DNA of 64,000 bases from Runella zeae DSM 19591 (GCF_000423565.1 NZ_AUIF01000003.1:372001-436000), one strand, 5' to 3'; shown: positions 9,175 through 18,531, numbered from the stretch's first letter. Translations and numbers: made by a program. The notes: generated by a model from the sequence alone, not told the origin.

Positions 9175-9945
9175 ATGACAACAAAACCAATAACTATCAA
9201 TAAATCAATGAAAAAGAAAATCTTAACTTTGCTAGTCGGAATGAGTCCGGTAATATACGGCTACAGCCAACAAAATGAAGGGGTGGTGTGGTATGACCAA
9301 AAAATCAATATGCACAAACGTATGCAAGATGAGTCCATGAAAGCCATGATTCCCGAATTTCGTACCAACAAAATGCAACTTAATATACGGGCATCGGAAT
9401 CATTGTTTAAAGCCGCCGACCAGCAGCCCAACGAAGAACAAGAATCCTCAGACGGAAATGGAGCTACTGTAAGAATGGTAATAAGAGTCCCTCAAAATGA
9501 GACTTATCGTAATTACGATACACAGCGTTCTATAGAGTTACGAGAACTAGCAGGGCAGAAGTTTTTGATAGAAGACACGCTGCGTCGGATGCCTTGGAAA
9601 CTCACTGGAGATACCAAAAAAATTCAGGGTTATGATTGTCTCAAAGCTACCATGACCAACAAAGTTACTAATCAGCCAATAGTGGCGTGGTTTACGGAGG
9701 CGATTCCGGTACCAAGTGGCCCCGCAGGTTTTGGAGGCTTACCAGGCTTGATTTTGGAAGTGGATGTTAATGACGGCGACATGATTTATAACATGACCAA
9801 AATCGATTTTAAAAAATTAGGTAATGCCGACTTGAAAACCCCCACCGGAGGCAAAAAAATAACGGAGGCGGAGTTTACTAAAAAAAGGGATGAGTTTATG
9901 AAAGAAATGGGCGGACAAGGAGGGATTAGAATCATCCGAAACTAA
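9175..9945 (+). CDS. GLPGLI family protein
   Basis: A 256-residue exported protein. A signal peptide (KKKILTLLVGMSPVIYGYSQQ) follows the ATG at 9208; an in-frame ATG at 9175 adds 11 residues and is less likely to matter. The family name motif is present as FGGLPGLILEVD, preceded by the usual WKLTGDTKKIQGYDCLKAT and VAWFTEAIPVPSGP. GLPGLI proteins are periplasmic or surface proteins of unknown function, often next to OMP_b-brl_3 barrels. Here it starts three bases after the barrel gene and ends one base before the kinase, so all are translated together. Confidence 0.92.
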   Translation: MTTKPITINKSMKKKILTLLVGMSPVIYGYSQQNEGVVWYDQKINMHKRMQDESMKAMIPEFRTNKMQLNIRASESLFKAADQQPNEEQESSDGNGATVRMVIRVPQNETYRNYDTQRSIELRELAGQKFLIEDTLRRMPWKLTGDTKKIQGYDCLKATMTNKVTNQPIVAWFTEAIPVPSGPAGFGGLPGLILEVDVNDGDMIYNMTKIDFKKLGNADLKTPTGGKKITEAEFTKKRDEFMKEMGGQGGIRIIRN

Positions 9946-9946
9946 A

Positions 9947-11734
9947 ATGAAGTTATACAAACCCACTACTATATCTCTTACCTTGATGGTCGCTAGTATG
10001 ATTTTACTAGCGGCTTTTCAAGCATTTTGGCTTTATAAAGAATACACGGAACAAAAAACAATCCTTCAAAAGGAAGCAGATATTTTATTTAAGAATACCA
10101 TTCAAGCCTTAGAAGACTCTTTGATTCAGAAAAAAATAAAGTTGTCTACTAAAAAGCCTTCGAAATTAAATAGAGACTCAGGAGCAGTGGGTATATCTAC
10201 TAAAGTATCGGTCAATTTTAGCTCTACGGTAAAGCCTACAGAGAAAAAGAATAAAAAAGTAGATTTAAAGCCTTCATCTAGTGACAGTATAGTAATGGGG
10301 CATCTTGGACAGCTGCTTCAACGACAGCTACGGGATAGTTTTATTGATTTTCACAAAACGAGTATTGCAAACATAAATCCCAAAGATATTCAGTCGATTA
10401 GAATCCATCGCGGCAATCCTATTGATTTTACCAAGCTTCAGTTGAAAGACTCCGCTGCTGCCCCATCCCCACAGGTGGTGATAGTCCAGAGAGCTATCGA
10501 GCATGATAGTGCCCAAAAACTCGTGGGTAAAGTCGCTAGAGTAATGCTTTATTTGCGAGATGCCAAAGACAGTATTCGGGGTAATGTTCGGTTTGCGAAA
10601 TCAAATAAATTCCAATTGTCACTCATAAACGACAGTTTAGCTTCATCACCTAGGCGTGAAGAAGAGACGCCCAAAACCAAAAGTTACCATATTGAAAATA
10701 ATTTTGTGATTCGATTTGACGCAGATTCGCTCAAAATCCCCGAAATACAAGTCCAGTACAAAGGGCTAATCCAAAAATCTAAAATTGATGCCTCTTTTCG
10801 GGTAGTTCGCCAAGGGAAAGCGTGGGCGGGAGATACTACCTTTTTGCCCAACGAACTCCTGACTTCTGCAGTAGTAAGCACTATGCCATTTGGGAGTACT
10901 TATCGGGCGGTGTTCAAAGATTATGAAGTTTTTTTGTTGAAAAAAATTGTCCCACAAGCACTTTTTTCAGTTTTCTTGTTGGCGATTACCGCCCTTGCTT
11001 TTGGGGCGATTTATCGCAATTTACGACAACAGCGCCGACTTACGGCTCTTAAAAACGATTTTATCAGCAACGTAACTCACGAACTCAAGACCCCCATCGC
11101 TACGGTCAGTGTGGCGATTGAGGCTTTGCAAAACTTCGGCGCGGCCCAAAACCCGCAACTCACAAAAGAGTATTTAGAAATTTCTAAAAATGAACTCAAT
11201 AGACTCACTTTGCTGGTGGATAAAGTCTTGAAAATGGCTACTTTTGAGCAGCAAGGGTTGACCCTCACCCGCGGAGAGTTGGAGATGAAGGAGCTAGTAG
11301 GACAGATAATGGATTCCATGAAATTACAGTTTGAAAAATGTGGAGCTACCGTAGATTATCAAACCTCTGGAGAAAACTTTGCATTTTGGGGGGATAAAAT
11401 TCATCTTACCAATGTGGTCTACAACTTGCTCGACAATGCCATTAAGTACAGTGAAAATAAACCCCAATTGAAGTTGTATCTCACAGAGAACGAATCCCAA
11501 ATTAGCTTTTCGGTGAGTGATGAAGGGATAGGTATTCCAGCCGAATATCAATCAAAAATCTTTGAGAAATTTTTCAGAGTTCCTACCGGCAACACCCACA
11601 ATGTCAAAGGATATGGTTTAGGATTGAGCTATGTAGCTTCGGTAGTAAAAGAACACGGCGGAAGTATTAACTTAAAAAGTGAAGAAGGAAAAGGCAGTGT
11701 ATTTGTTATCATACTTCCTCGCAAATCGGTTTAA
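9947..11734 (+). CDS. membrane sensor histidine kinase
   Basis: A 595-residue kinase: a first membrane helix (about residues 9-31), a long low-similarity periplasmic region (about 32-335), a second helix (about 338-360, FSVFLLAITALAFGAIY), the HisKA domain with FISNVTHELKTPIATVSVAI (phospho-His near residue 377) and a HATPase domain with NVVYNLLDNAIKYSE, VSDEGIGIP and GYGLGLSYV. The periplasmic part has no sensor domain I recognise. It should phosphorylate the OmpR-type regulator that starts seven bases after its stop. Confidence 0.93.
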   Translation: MKLYKPTTISLTLMVASMILLAAFQAFWLYKEYTEQKTILQKEADILFKNTIQALEDSLIQKKIKLSTKKPSKLNRDSGAVGISTKVSVNFSSTVKPTEKKNKKVDLKPSSSDSIVMGHLGQLLQRQLRDSFIDFHKTSIANINPKDIQSIRIHRGNPIDFTKLQLKDSAAAPSPQVVIVQRAIEHDSAQKLVGKVARVMLYLRDAKDSIRGNVRFAKSNKFQLSLINDSLASSPRREEETPKTKSYHIENNFVIRFDADSLKIPEIQVQYKGLIQKSKIDASFRVVRQGKAWAGDTTFLPNELLTSAVVSTMPFGSTYRAVFKDYEVFLLKKIVPQALFSVFLLAITALAFGAIYRNLRQQRRLTALKNDFISNVTHELKTPIATVSVAIEALQNFGAAQNPQLTKEYLEISKNELNRLTLLVDKVLKMATFEQQGLTLTRGELEMKELVGQIMDSMKLQFEKCGATVDYQTSGENFAFWGDKIHLTNVVYNLLDNAIKYSENKPQLKLYLTENESQISFSVSDEGIGIPAEYQSKIFEKFFRVPTGNTHNVKGYGLGLSYVASVVKEHGGSINLKSEEGKGSVFVIILPRKSV

Positions 11735-11741
11735 AAAAACA

Positions 11742-12422
11742 ATGACTAAAATTCTGTACGTTGAAGATGAACCTTTTTTGGGGAAAATAGTAAAAGAAAG
11801 TCTCGAAAGCCGGGGCTTTGAGGTATGTATGGTAGCTGATGGCAGAGAAGTTATGGCGCAGTTTAGGGCGTTTGAGCCGACGATTTGTGTATTAGATATT
11901 ATGCTTCCGCATCGTGATGGCTACACATTAGCGCAGGATATTAGGCAAGTAAACCCCACGGTACCAATTATATTTTTGACCGCCAAAACCCAAACCGAAG
12001 ATGTGCTAAAGGGTTTTCAGAATGGTGGCAATGATTATATCCGAAAGCCATTTAGTATGGAAGAACTCATTGTAAGAATACAAAATATCCTCAATCTTAC
12101 GCTTCAAAAAAAGACAACATCTACAAGAGAAGGGGTGGTGCTGGGAACATACACTTTTTTTCCCCATAAATACGAGCTACATCGGGCTGAAGCGATTCGT
12201 AAACTTTCTCACCGAGAAACCGAACTGCTCTCTATTTTGGCCGAAAACCGCAATTCTACCGTTAATCGCCGCGATATCTTGAAGCGGGTATGGGGTGATG
12301 ATTCATTTTTCAATTCTCGTAATTTGGATGTATATATTACCCGCCTGCGCGATTATTTTAGAGAGGATACTACCCTCGAAATCGTTACTTTAAAAGGCGT
12401 CGGTTATCTCTTCAAATCCTAG
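11742..12422 (+). CDS. OmpR-family response regulator
   Basis: A 226-residue regulator: receiver domain (E8, D9, phospho-acceptor D52 in CVLDIMLPH, LTAK, YIRKPFS) and a C-terminal winged helix with LSHRETELLSILAENRNSTVNRR and NLDVYITRLRDYF, ending VGYLFKS. I chose the ATG at 11742 because MTKILYVEDEP is the normal receiver start; the open frame further upstream runs inside the kinase gene. It is the last gene of the receptor operon and its likely partner is the kinase just upstream. Confidence 0.95.
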   Translation: MTKILYVEDEPFLGKIVKESLESRGFEVCMVADGREVMAQFRAFEPTICVLDIMLPHRDGYTLAQDIRQVNPTVPIIFLTAKTQTEDVLKGFQNGGNDYIRKPFSMEELIVRIQNILNLTLQKKTTSTREGVVLGTYTFFPHKYELHRAEAIRKLSHRETELLSILAENRNSTVNRRDILKRVWGDDSFFNSRNLDVYITRLRDYFREDTTLEIVTLKGVGYLFKS

Positions 12423-12751
12423 CAAGTACTAAATGTTCAAAATTCAATCCCATTATTGAGGGATAATATCATAATTTTTCATAGTATTGTTGGGGTAGAA
12501 ACAGGCACGTTCTAAAGAAGCGTGATTTTCTAAGAATACCCTATTTTATGTCATTAGAAATAAGACATGGGGTGTATTTCAAGGATAGCATTATTTGATA
12601 GAAAAGGCTCTATTGCATGCTTTTGAAAATTCGCTATCATAAATCTTAATTTTAGTTGGCAAAAATGAAATAAGCATTATTATTGCATTTTAAAACCTAA
12701 AAAATTGTACATTTTAAATTAAAAATTGTACATAAAAAACCTCGCTTTACC
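12423..12751. promoter_or_regulatory. AT-rich intergenic region with paired AAAATTGTACAT repeats before glycogen synthase
   Basis: No gene is seen. AAAATTGTACAT occurs at 12701-12712 and again at 12722-12733, spaced by exactly 21 bases (two helical turns), 19 bases before the GTG start of glycogen synthase. TAATTTTA at 12647-12654 differs from the -7 consensus by one base. The repeats would lie in the leader or the core promoter and look like a tandem regulator site. Confidence 0.4.
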
Positions 12752-14569
12752 GTGGAAAAAAAAGCAAAAAAGTCCCTTTTGTTTGAAGTTGCTTGGGAGG
12801 TCTGCAACCAAGTGGGTGGAATTTATACCGTGATTCGCAGCAAGGTTCCGGCTATGGTGGATCAATGGGAGGACGACTATGTCTGTTTGGGACCTTATTT
12901 CCCACAGCGGGCTCTTACGGAATACGAACCTATCACATCCGACGACGGGTCGGGGATTTATCAAATCGTGGAAAAAATGCGGCAGGAGGGTTTTGCCGTA
13001 GAATATGGCTACTGGCTCATCACTGGCAAGCCACGCGTTGTGTTGTTTGATATTCGAAGTATGATGGGGCAGCTCAACCGCATCAAATATGAGCTTTGGG
13101 AACACCACCAAATATCTACCGTCAATATCGAAGACTTAGTTAATCAGACCATTGCTTTTGGCGAAATGGTGCGAATTTTCTTGACGAAATTTGCGGAAGA
13201 TTATGCACGTAAGTTTGACATCACGGCTCATTTTCACGAATGGATGGCAAGCTCTGGATTGCCAGATTTGCGCCGCGACGATGTCAAAATTGCCACTGTA
13301 TTTACGACTCATGCCACGATGTTGGGAAGGTATATTGCCTCCAATGAACGCGATTTTTACCATAAACTTCCTTTTTTTGACTGGAAGCACGAGGCGCGTT
13401 ATTATAATATCGAAGCTCAGGCTACTATTGAGCGTTTGGCTTACTTGAGTGCGCACGTGAGTACAACTGTCAGCGATGTCACTGCTCGCGAATGTGAGGT
13501 GTTTTTGGGTAAATATCCCGATTTAGTTTTGCCCAATGGACTCAATATCCAGCGTTTTGCTGCAGTACATGAGTTCCAAAACCTGCACATGAAGTATAAG
13601 GAGAATATCCATAAGTTTATCATGGGGCATTTTTTCCAAAGTTATTCTTTCAATTTGGACAAAACCCTCTACTTCTTTACTTCGGGGCGTTATGAGTATG
13701 TCAACAAAGGCTACGATATTACATTGGAAGCATTGGCGCGTCTCAATTGGAAAATGGTACAGGCTAAAATGGACATGACGGTGGTGATGTTTATTGTGAC
13801 GCGTCAGCCGTACCATTCTATCAATCCTGATGTGCTTCAGTCGCGAGCGGTATTGGGCGAAATCCAAGATACTTGTGAAGCGATTGAGAAGCAATTGGGC
13901 GACAAGCTCTTTTTGGCCTCGGCTTCTTCTACAGATCATCATTTGCCTGATTTGAATCAGTTTGTGGACGAGTATTGGCGTCTGAGGCTTCGTCGAACCA
14001 TTCAAACTTGGAAAACCAAACGGTTACCTCCTTATGTTACGCACGATCTGAAATCACCTGATTCAATTACAGAATATTGTGAGCAATCGGGATTGAAAAA
14101 TCATGAACAAGACCGCGTCAAAATCGTGTATCACCCCGATTTTATTGCTTCTACCAATCCTCTTTTTGGGTTGGATTATGGGCAATTTGTAAGAGGATGT
14201 CATTTGGGAATATTTCCAAGTTATTATGAACCTTGGGGATATACTCCGCTTGAATGCGTGGTAAGGGGGATTCCTACGGTCACGAGCGATTTATCGGGTT
14301 TTGGAGATTTTATCATGCAAATCATGCGTGATTACGAAAATCGTGGGATTTATGTCATTAATCGTAAAACCCAAAACTTTGACCAAGCAGCTGACCAATT
14401 GGCCAATATTCTCTTCAAGTTTGTGAGGATGAACCTTCGCGAGCGTATCCAACAACGCAATAAAGTAGAAAATATGTCGGATGTATTTGATTGGAGTAAC
14501 CTGCGCTCATACTATGACACAGCTCACGATTTGGCGGCCAAAAAGGCTTTTAAAACTACGGTGAGTTAA
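12752..14569 (+). CDS. glycogen synthase, GT3 (eukaryotic-type) family
   Basis: A 605-residue glucosyltransferase that extends glycogen from a nucleotide sugar. The N-terminus LLFEVAWEVCNQVGGIYTV, then TVFTTHATMLGRYIASN, VLPNGLNIQRF and IFPSYYEPWGYTPLEC (the E-x7-E active-site region) plus GIPTVTSDLSGFGDF are signatures of GT3, the family of yeast and animal glycogen synthase, not of bacterial GlgA (GT5). Bacteroidota are known to carry GT3 enzymes. The start is GTG: there is no in-frame ATG early enough to keep the N-terminal motif. It is monocistronic, and a palindromic MITE-like element follows 28 bases after its stop. Confidence 0.92.
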   Translation: MEKKAKKSLLFEVAWEVCNQVGGIYTVIRSKVPAMVDQWEDDYVCLGPYFPQRALTEYEPITSDDGSGIYQIVEKMRQEGFAVEYGYWLITGKPRVVLFDIRSMMGQLNRIKYELWEHHQISTVNIEDLVNQTIAFGEMVRIFLTKFAEDYARKFDITAHFHEWMASSGLPDLRRDDVKIATVFTTHATMLGRYIASNERDFYHKLPFFDWKHEARYYNIEAQATIERLAYLSAHVSTTVSDVTARECEVFLGKYPDLVLPNGLNIQRFAAVHEFQNLHMKYKENIHKFIMGHFFQSYSFNLDKTLYFFTSGRYEYVNKGYDITLEALARLNWKMVQAKMDMTVVMFIVTRQPYHSINPDVLQSRAVLGEIQDTCEAIEKQLGDKLFLASASSTDHHLPDLNQFVDEYWRLRLRRTIQTWKTKRLPPYVTHDLKSPDSITEYCEQSGLKNHEQDRVKIVYHPDFIASTNPLFGLDYGQFVRGCHLGIFPSYYEPWGYTPLECVVRGIPTVTSDLSGFGDFIMQIMRDYENRGIYVINRKTQNFDQAADQLANILFKFVRMNLRERIQQRNKVENMSDVFDWSNLRSYYDTAHDLAAKKAFKTTVS

Positions 14570-14597
14570 GCGATTTTAGATAGACTTTCTTCCAAAT

Positions 14598-14775
14598 GAG
14601 GCTGTCTCAAAAGTCTAGTAGTACCAAATTATCTTCGGCATATATTCAACCTCTCCCCCTAAATCCCCCTCTCCAGAAAGGAGAGGGGGATTTTTAAAGC
14701 CCTTCTCCTAGCAGGAGTTGGGATGAGGTTAAAACCAAAGAATATTTTGTGCCCTGTTACTTTTGAGACAGCCCC
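14598..14775. mobile_element. MITE-like palindromic element, copy 1
   Basis: A 178-base non-coding element with 17-base terminal inverted repeats: GAGGCTGTCTCAAAAGT (14598-14614) and its complement at 14759-14775 with one mismatch. Inside, CAAATTATCTTCGG pairs imperfectly with CCAAAGAATATTTTG, AACCTC with GAGGTT, and the centre is a hairpin of CCCCCTCTCC with GGAGAGGGGG. A second copy is at 37555-37785. It carries no transposase and shows no clear target duplication. It fills the space between convergent genes, ending seven bases from the stop of the next gene, so it likely acts as a two-way terminator. Confidence 0.8.
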
Positions 14776-14782
14776 TTTTGTT

Positions 14783-15865
14783 TTATATTGTGATGACTTC
14801 TCCGATATCTGCCAACACAATCAAATCGTGGTATTGGGGATCTTTTTTTAGATTTTCCAAAACACGATAAGCATCTCCTAAAGGTTCGTCCGACAAATCG
14901 AAAGTACCATAGTGCATGGGTACAAAACGCCGAGCATTCATATCTTGGGCAGCTTTCAATGCCTCCGTAGGCCCAGCATGACTTGATGCCATAAACCACT
15001 CTGGCTTGTAAGCTCCTACTCCCAATAAGGCCACATCTACTTCTTTAAAATATTTTCCAAAATCTTGATAGTGAGTGCTATATCCTGAGTCTGCCCCAAA
15101 ATATACACTTTTTCCATTGGCGCGTATTAAGTAAGCTCCCCACAGGCTTTTGTTGGTATCGTTGAAATAGCGCCTTGCCCAATGCTGAGCAGGCAGATAA
15201 ATAATCTCTATTTTAGAAGTATCTGTCTGATAAGCTTGGTACCAGCCAGCGGTTTGGATTTTGGTACTTTTTGTAAAAGCAAACAATACTTTATCTAATC
15301 CCAAGCCCGTAAGATAGGTAGCGTTGGGATTTTGAGAAGCCAGTATTTTGAGGCTTTTTTCGTCACAGTGATCGCGGTGGTCGTGCGAAACAAGAATATA
15401 ATCAAGGTTTTTTAACTCCGTTACATCCACAGGAAGCGCAGAATAGCGCTTCATAAGAGGAGAAGGACTTTCAAATACCGGATCCGTGATGATATTGATA
15501 CCATTGATTCGAATAAAAAAACTAGCATGACCTAGCCACATGATGCCATCTTCGTGGGAGTGCAAAAAATCATTGTTATTGATTACTCTTAGTCTAAAAG
15601 TATCGGCTTTCTTTTCCGCTTTTTGAGGATTGGTCTCGGTTTGCCATTTCCACAGTTTTTGGAAACCTGGTAAAGGTTGTAAATTTTCGTTTAGAAACCG
15701 ACCTTCTGGATTAACCGGATTTCCTTTCCAGTCATCTCTTACAATGCGTAAGCCAGGGTTTGTACGATATTGGGTAACTTTCCATTCAAAGTTATCGTAC
15801 ACAAAAAAATAAAAAATAGTCCCAAAAAATAGAAGTGCAGCGAAAGCAAAGAGCATATTTTTCAA
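14783..15865 (-). CDS. metallo-beta-lactamase-fold hydrolase, NAPE-PLD/UlaG-like
   Basis: A 360-residue protein anchored by an N-terminal membrane helix (MLFAFAALLFFGTIFYFFVY). The metal site motif is VSHDHRDHCD (H-x-H-x-D-H), preceded by IMWLGHASFFIRINGINIITDP and followed by LPAQHWARR, YFGADSGYS and VPMHYGTFD. This order fits the branch that includes N-acyl-phosphatidylethanolamine phospholipase D and UlaG-type lactonases. The substrate is not known; a periplasm-facing, membrane-tethered esterase is an inference. It is convergent with glycogen synthase. Confidence 0.87.
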   Translation of the reverse strand: MKNMLFAFAALLFFGTIFYFFVYDNFEWKVTQYRTNPGLRIVRDDWKGNPVNPEGRFLNENLQPLPGFQKLWKWQTETNPQKAEKKADTFRLRVINNNDFLHSHEDGIMWLGHASFFIRINGINIITDPVFESPSPLMKRYSALPVDVTELKNLDYILVSHDHRDHCDEKSLKILASQNPNATYLTGLGLDKVLFAFTKSTKIQTAGWYQAYQTDTSKIEIIYLPAQHWARRYFNDTNKSLWGAYLIRANGKSVYFGADSGYSTHYQDFGKYFKEVDVALLGVGAYKPEWFMASSHAGPTEALKAAQDMNARRFVPMHYGTFDLSDEPLGDAYRVLENLKKDPQYHDLIVLADIGEVITI

Positions 15866-15993
15866 AGGAAAATGGGTATAAAAGCGAGATGAGCAAGTAC
15901 TATCAAAAACAGGATACTTGATTACATAGTTCGTTGGGGTATTATAAATGCTCCTTAACGTACTTTTAGTGATACTAAACCCTTTTTCATTTT

Positions 15994-17175
15994 ATGGCTC
16001 CTACTATACCCACTCGTGTTTCGTCGGTAGATGTTTACCGTGGTTTTGTTATGTTTTTGATGATGGCCGAAGTTCTCGAATTTGGTCATGTTTCCAAAGC
16101 ATTGCCCGAAAGTAGTTTTTGGGCATTTTTAGCCTATCATCAAGACCACGTTGAGTGGGTAGGATGTTCGTTACATGATTTGATTCAACCCTCTTTTTCA
16201 TTTTTGGTAGGGGTAGCCTTACCTTATTCGGTGGCGAGCAGGCTTGCCAAAGGGCAATCGTTCAAGAATATGTTTGGGCATACCCTTAAGCGGTCATTAA
16301 TTTTGATTTTTTTGGGAATTTTTTTACGTTCTACGCATCGCGAGCAAACCAATTTCACTTTTGAAGACACCCTAACACAGATTGGTTTGGGCTATCCTAT
16401 CTTGTTTTGGCTTGGTTTTCGTACTTTTAAAACCCAAGTGGTTGCATTGTGCACTATTTTAGTAGGGTATTGGTTGGTGTTTGCTTTGTATCCACTTCCT
16501 GATGCTAATTTTGATTATGCCGCCGTAGGTGTAGCGGCCGATTGGGAGCATAATTTATCGGGCTTTGCAGCTCATTGGAACAAAAATACCAATGCTGCTT
16601 GGGCTTTTGACCAATGGTTTATGAATCTCTTTCCCCGCGAAAAGCCTTTCATCCGAAATGGCGGGGGATATTCGACGCTTAGTTTTATCCCTACGCTTGG
16701 TACCATGATTTTGGGGCTATTGGCAGGGCAGTGGCTCAAAGATGAAGATGCCCCTCTCCAAAAAGTTAAGCGTTTTGGATTGATAGGAATTGGACTTTTA
16801 GGGACTGGGCTACTGCTCAATTGGACAGGAATATGCCCGAATGTAAAGCGTATTTGGACTCCTACGTGGACTATTTTTAGCGGAGGTTGGTGTTTTATTT
16901 TGCTGGCATTTTTCTACTGGATAGTAGATATCAAAGGCTATAAAAAAGCTTTCTTTTGGCTGATGGTAATCGGCATGAATTCTATTGCGGCTTACATTAT
17001 CTCCCACACAATCGTAGAATTTATCCATCACTCATTCCAAATTCATGTTTCCAAAACCTACGACCAAATCTTAGGACTTAGCTATGAATCGTTGGTGAGA
17101 GGAACAGCGATACTCATCGTCGAGTGGCTGATTCTACATTGGATGTATCGAAATCGTATCTTTATAAGAATTTAA
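15994..17175 (+). CDS. DUF5009 multi-pass membrane protein (HGSNAT-like)
   Basis: A 393-residue integral membrane protein with about ten hydrophobic helices. [17 protein letters not shown] and [18 protein letters not shown] with [14 protein letters not shown] are typical of DUF5009 and the related heparan-alpha-glucosaminide acetyltransferase catalytic family, which move acetyl groups across a membrane onto sugars. A conserved His sits in SLHDLIQP. The true acceptor is unknown. It stands alone between the hydrolase (opposite strand) and the sulfur operon. Confidence 0.82.
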   Translation: MAPTIPTRVSSVDVYRGFVMFLMMAEVLEFGHVSKALPESSFWAFLAYHQDHVEWVGCSLHDLIQPSFSFLVGVALPYSVASRLAKGQSFKNMFGHTLKRSLILIFLGIFLRSTHREQTNFTFEDTLTQIGLGYPILFWLGFRTFKTQVVALCTILVGYWLVFALYPLPDANFDYAAVGVAADWEHNLSGFAAHWNKNTNAAWAFDQWFMNLFPREKPFIRNGGGYSTLSFIPTLGTMILGLLAGQWLKDEDAPLQKVKRFGLIGIGLLGTGLLLNWTGICPNVKRIWTPTWTIFSGGWCFILLAFFYWIVDIKGYKKAFFWLMVIGMNSIAAYIISHTIVEFIHHSFQIHVSKTYDQILGLSYESLVRGTAILIVEWLILHWMYRNRIFIRI

Positions 17176-17194
17176 CAAGATTTTTAGGGTAATT

Positions 17195-17252
17195 TTTGGA
17201 CTTTTTAAATATTGCCTCTACTTTTGTAATGCCACGTCAGACGCGTGGCATT
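17195..17252 (+). promoter_or_regulatory. promoter and leader hairpin of the sulfur assimilation operon
   Basis: TTTG (17195-17198) and TACTTTTG (17219-17226) are spaced by 20 bases and match the Bacteroidota -33/-7 pattern. Just after the -7 box, AATGCCACG (17228-17236), a seven-base loop and CGTGGCATT (17244-17252) form a perfect 9-bp hairpin that would be the very 5' end of the message. It may control stability or be a protein or ligand site. A second TAGTTTTG box lies at 17294-17301. Confidence 0.6.
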
Positions 17253-17331
17253 TAATTTAGGTTTATATTTCTATAAAATCAATATACTATATCTAGTTTT
17301 GGGTATAAATAAAAACATAGAAAACGATACC

Positions 17332-18435
17332 GTGGAGCAAGCCGCATGGGAAAGCTTACAGGTAGTGTTGATTGCCACTGGCAATGCTACTGAAGACCGC
17401 CGTTTGGCAGCCTTGGCCCGTGAGCAAGGGCTCAAAGTTTTATTGAAAGACTTACCCCAAGAGTCGGATGTATTTTATACTGCTTCGAGTCCTTCTAAGG
17501 TGGATGCTCAGCCAAAAGGAAGCTTTGAGTGGGTGTTAGATAAGTTCCTAACTCCCATATTGCGCCAACGTACTCGCTCCGAAATCGCCATGAATATCTT
17601 TGCAGCTTTGGCATTGATGATAGTGGGGCATTGGGTGTTTAGTTATTTTACGATTGAGCGTATCACCCTTATCGGACAAACCCTCCAAATCACCGACGAA
17701 GTTTTTTATTTTCTTCTAGCAGGCTTTGTAGCTCAGATGATTGACGGGGCCCTAGGAATGGCCTATGGTGTGACAGCCACTACATTTTTGCTTACGCTAG
17801 GAATTCCGCCTTCGGCAGTGAGTGCAAGTGTACACTCGTCCGAAATCTTTACGAGTGGGGTGTCGGGGTATATGCACTTGAAGTTTGGGAATGTAAATAG
17901 CAAATTGTTTAAAATATTGCTTATTCCTGGTGTGATAGGGGCTGCTTTGGGGGCTTATGTACTTACCTCTTTAGAGCAATATGCCCATTTTATCAAACCT
18001 ATTGTCGCCGTTTATACCTTGATTTTGGGGATTTTGATTATTCAAAAAGCCTTGCAAAAACGTATTAAGAAAAAACCTATTAAAAAAGTAGGATTATTGG
18101 CGTTGTTTGGGGGTACTATGGACGCTATCGGCGGTGGTGGATGGGGCCCCATTGTATCTTCGAGCTTGATTGCAAGCGGGCGGCATCCCAAATATACCAT
18201 TGGGTCGGTCAACTTGGCTGAGTTTTTTGTGTCATTGGCTAGCTCTGTTACGTTTGTGATGTTGATTGGTCTCTCTCATTGGCAGATTATTGTTGGTTTG
18301 ATTTTAGGTGGTACGATTGCAGCGCCTATTGCGGCTCATTTATCACGCCGCTTGCCCATAAAAGCTATGATGATTATGGTCGGATTAGTAGTAATTATCG
18401 TAAGTTTGCGAAATATTTTAACGGTTCTGTTGTAA
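17332..18435 (+). CDS. TauE/SafE (TSUP) transporter with a remnant siroheme-synthase-like N-terminus
   Basis: Predicted sulfite or sulfate permease and first gene of the sulfur operon. The C-terminal 260 residues are a TSUP transporter with about eight helices (FVAQMIDGALGMAYGVTAT, SVHSSEIFTSGVSG, GGTMDAIGGGGWGPI). The first 90 residues (VVLIATGNATEDRRLAALAR...) resemble the second half of the precorrin-2 dehydrogenase domain of siroheme synthase, but the glycine-rich NAD-binding first half is absent. I chose GTG 17332, after an A-rich stretch; the upstream GTG at 17245 lies inside the leader hairpin and would add 29 unlikely residues. Confidence 0.82.
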   Translation: MEQAAWESLQVVLIATGNATEDRRLAALAREQGLKVLLKDLPQESDVFYTASSPSKVDAQPKGSFEWVLDKFLTPILRQRTRSEIAMNIFAALALMIVGHWVFSYFTIERITLIGQTLQITDEVFYFLLAGFVAQMIDGALGMAYGVTATTFLLTLGIPPSAVSASVHSSEIFTSGVSGYMHLKFGNVNSKLFKILLIPGVIGAALGAYVLTSLEQYAHFIKPIVAVYTLILGILIIQKALQKRIKKKPIKKVGLLALFGGTMDAIGGGGWGPIVSSSLIASGRHPKYTIGSVNLAEFFVSLASSVTFVMLIGLSHWQIIVGLILGGTIAAPIAAHLSRRLPIKAMMIMVGLVVIIVSLRNILTVLL

Positions 18436-18531
18436 CCCTGTATATAAAACCCACTGCTAGCCGTAAAATTCCAAAGCAGGTATTCCCTTCTCGTCCTTGA
18501 TTTTACGACTATCTCATGACTTATCTCAATT

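Noticed and set aside
12520-12590. Possible terminator after the OmpR regulator (ATGTC/GACAT with CCC/GGG nearby)
   Set aside because: The stem is short and interrupted, and no T tract follows.
17176-17331. Frameshifted first half of the siroheme-synthase domain
   Set aside because: Only about 70 bases of AT-rich promoter sequence lie before the leader, and no glycine-rich motif is seen in any frame.
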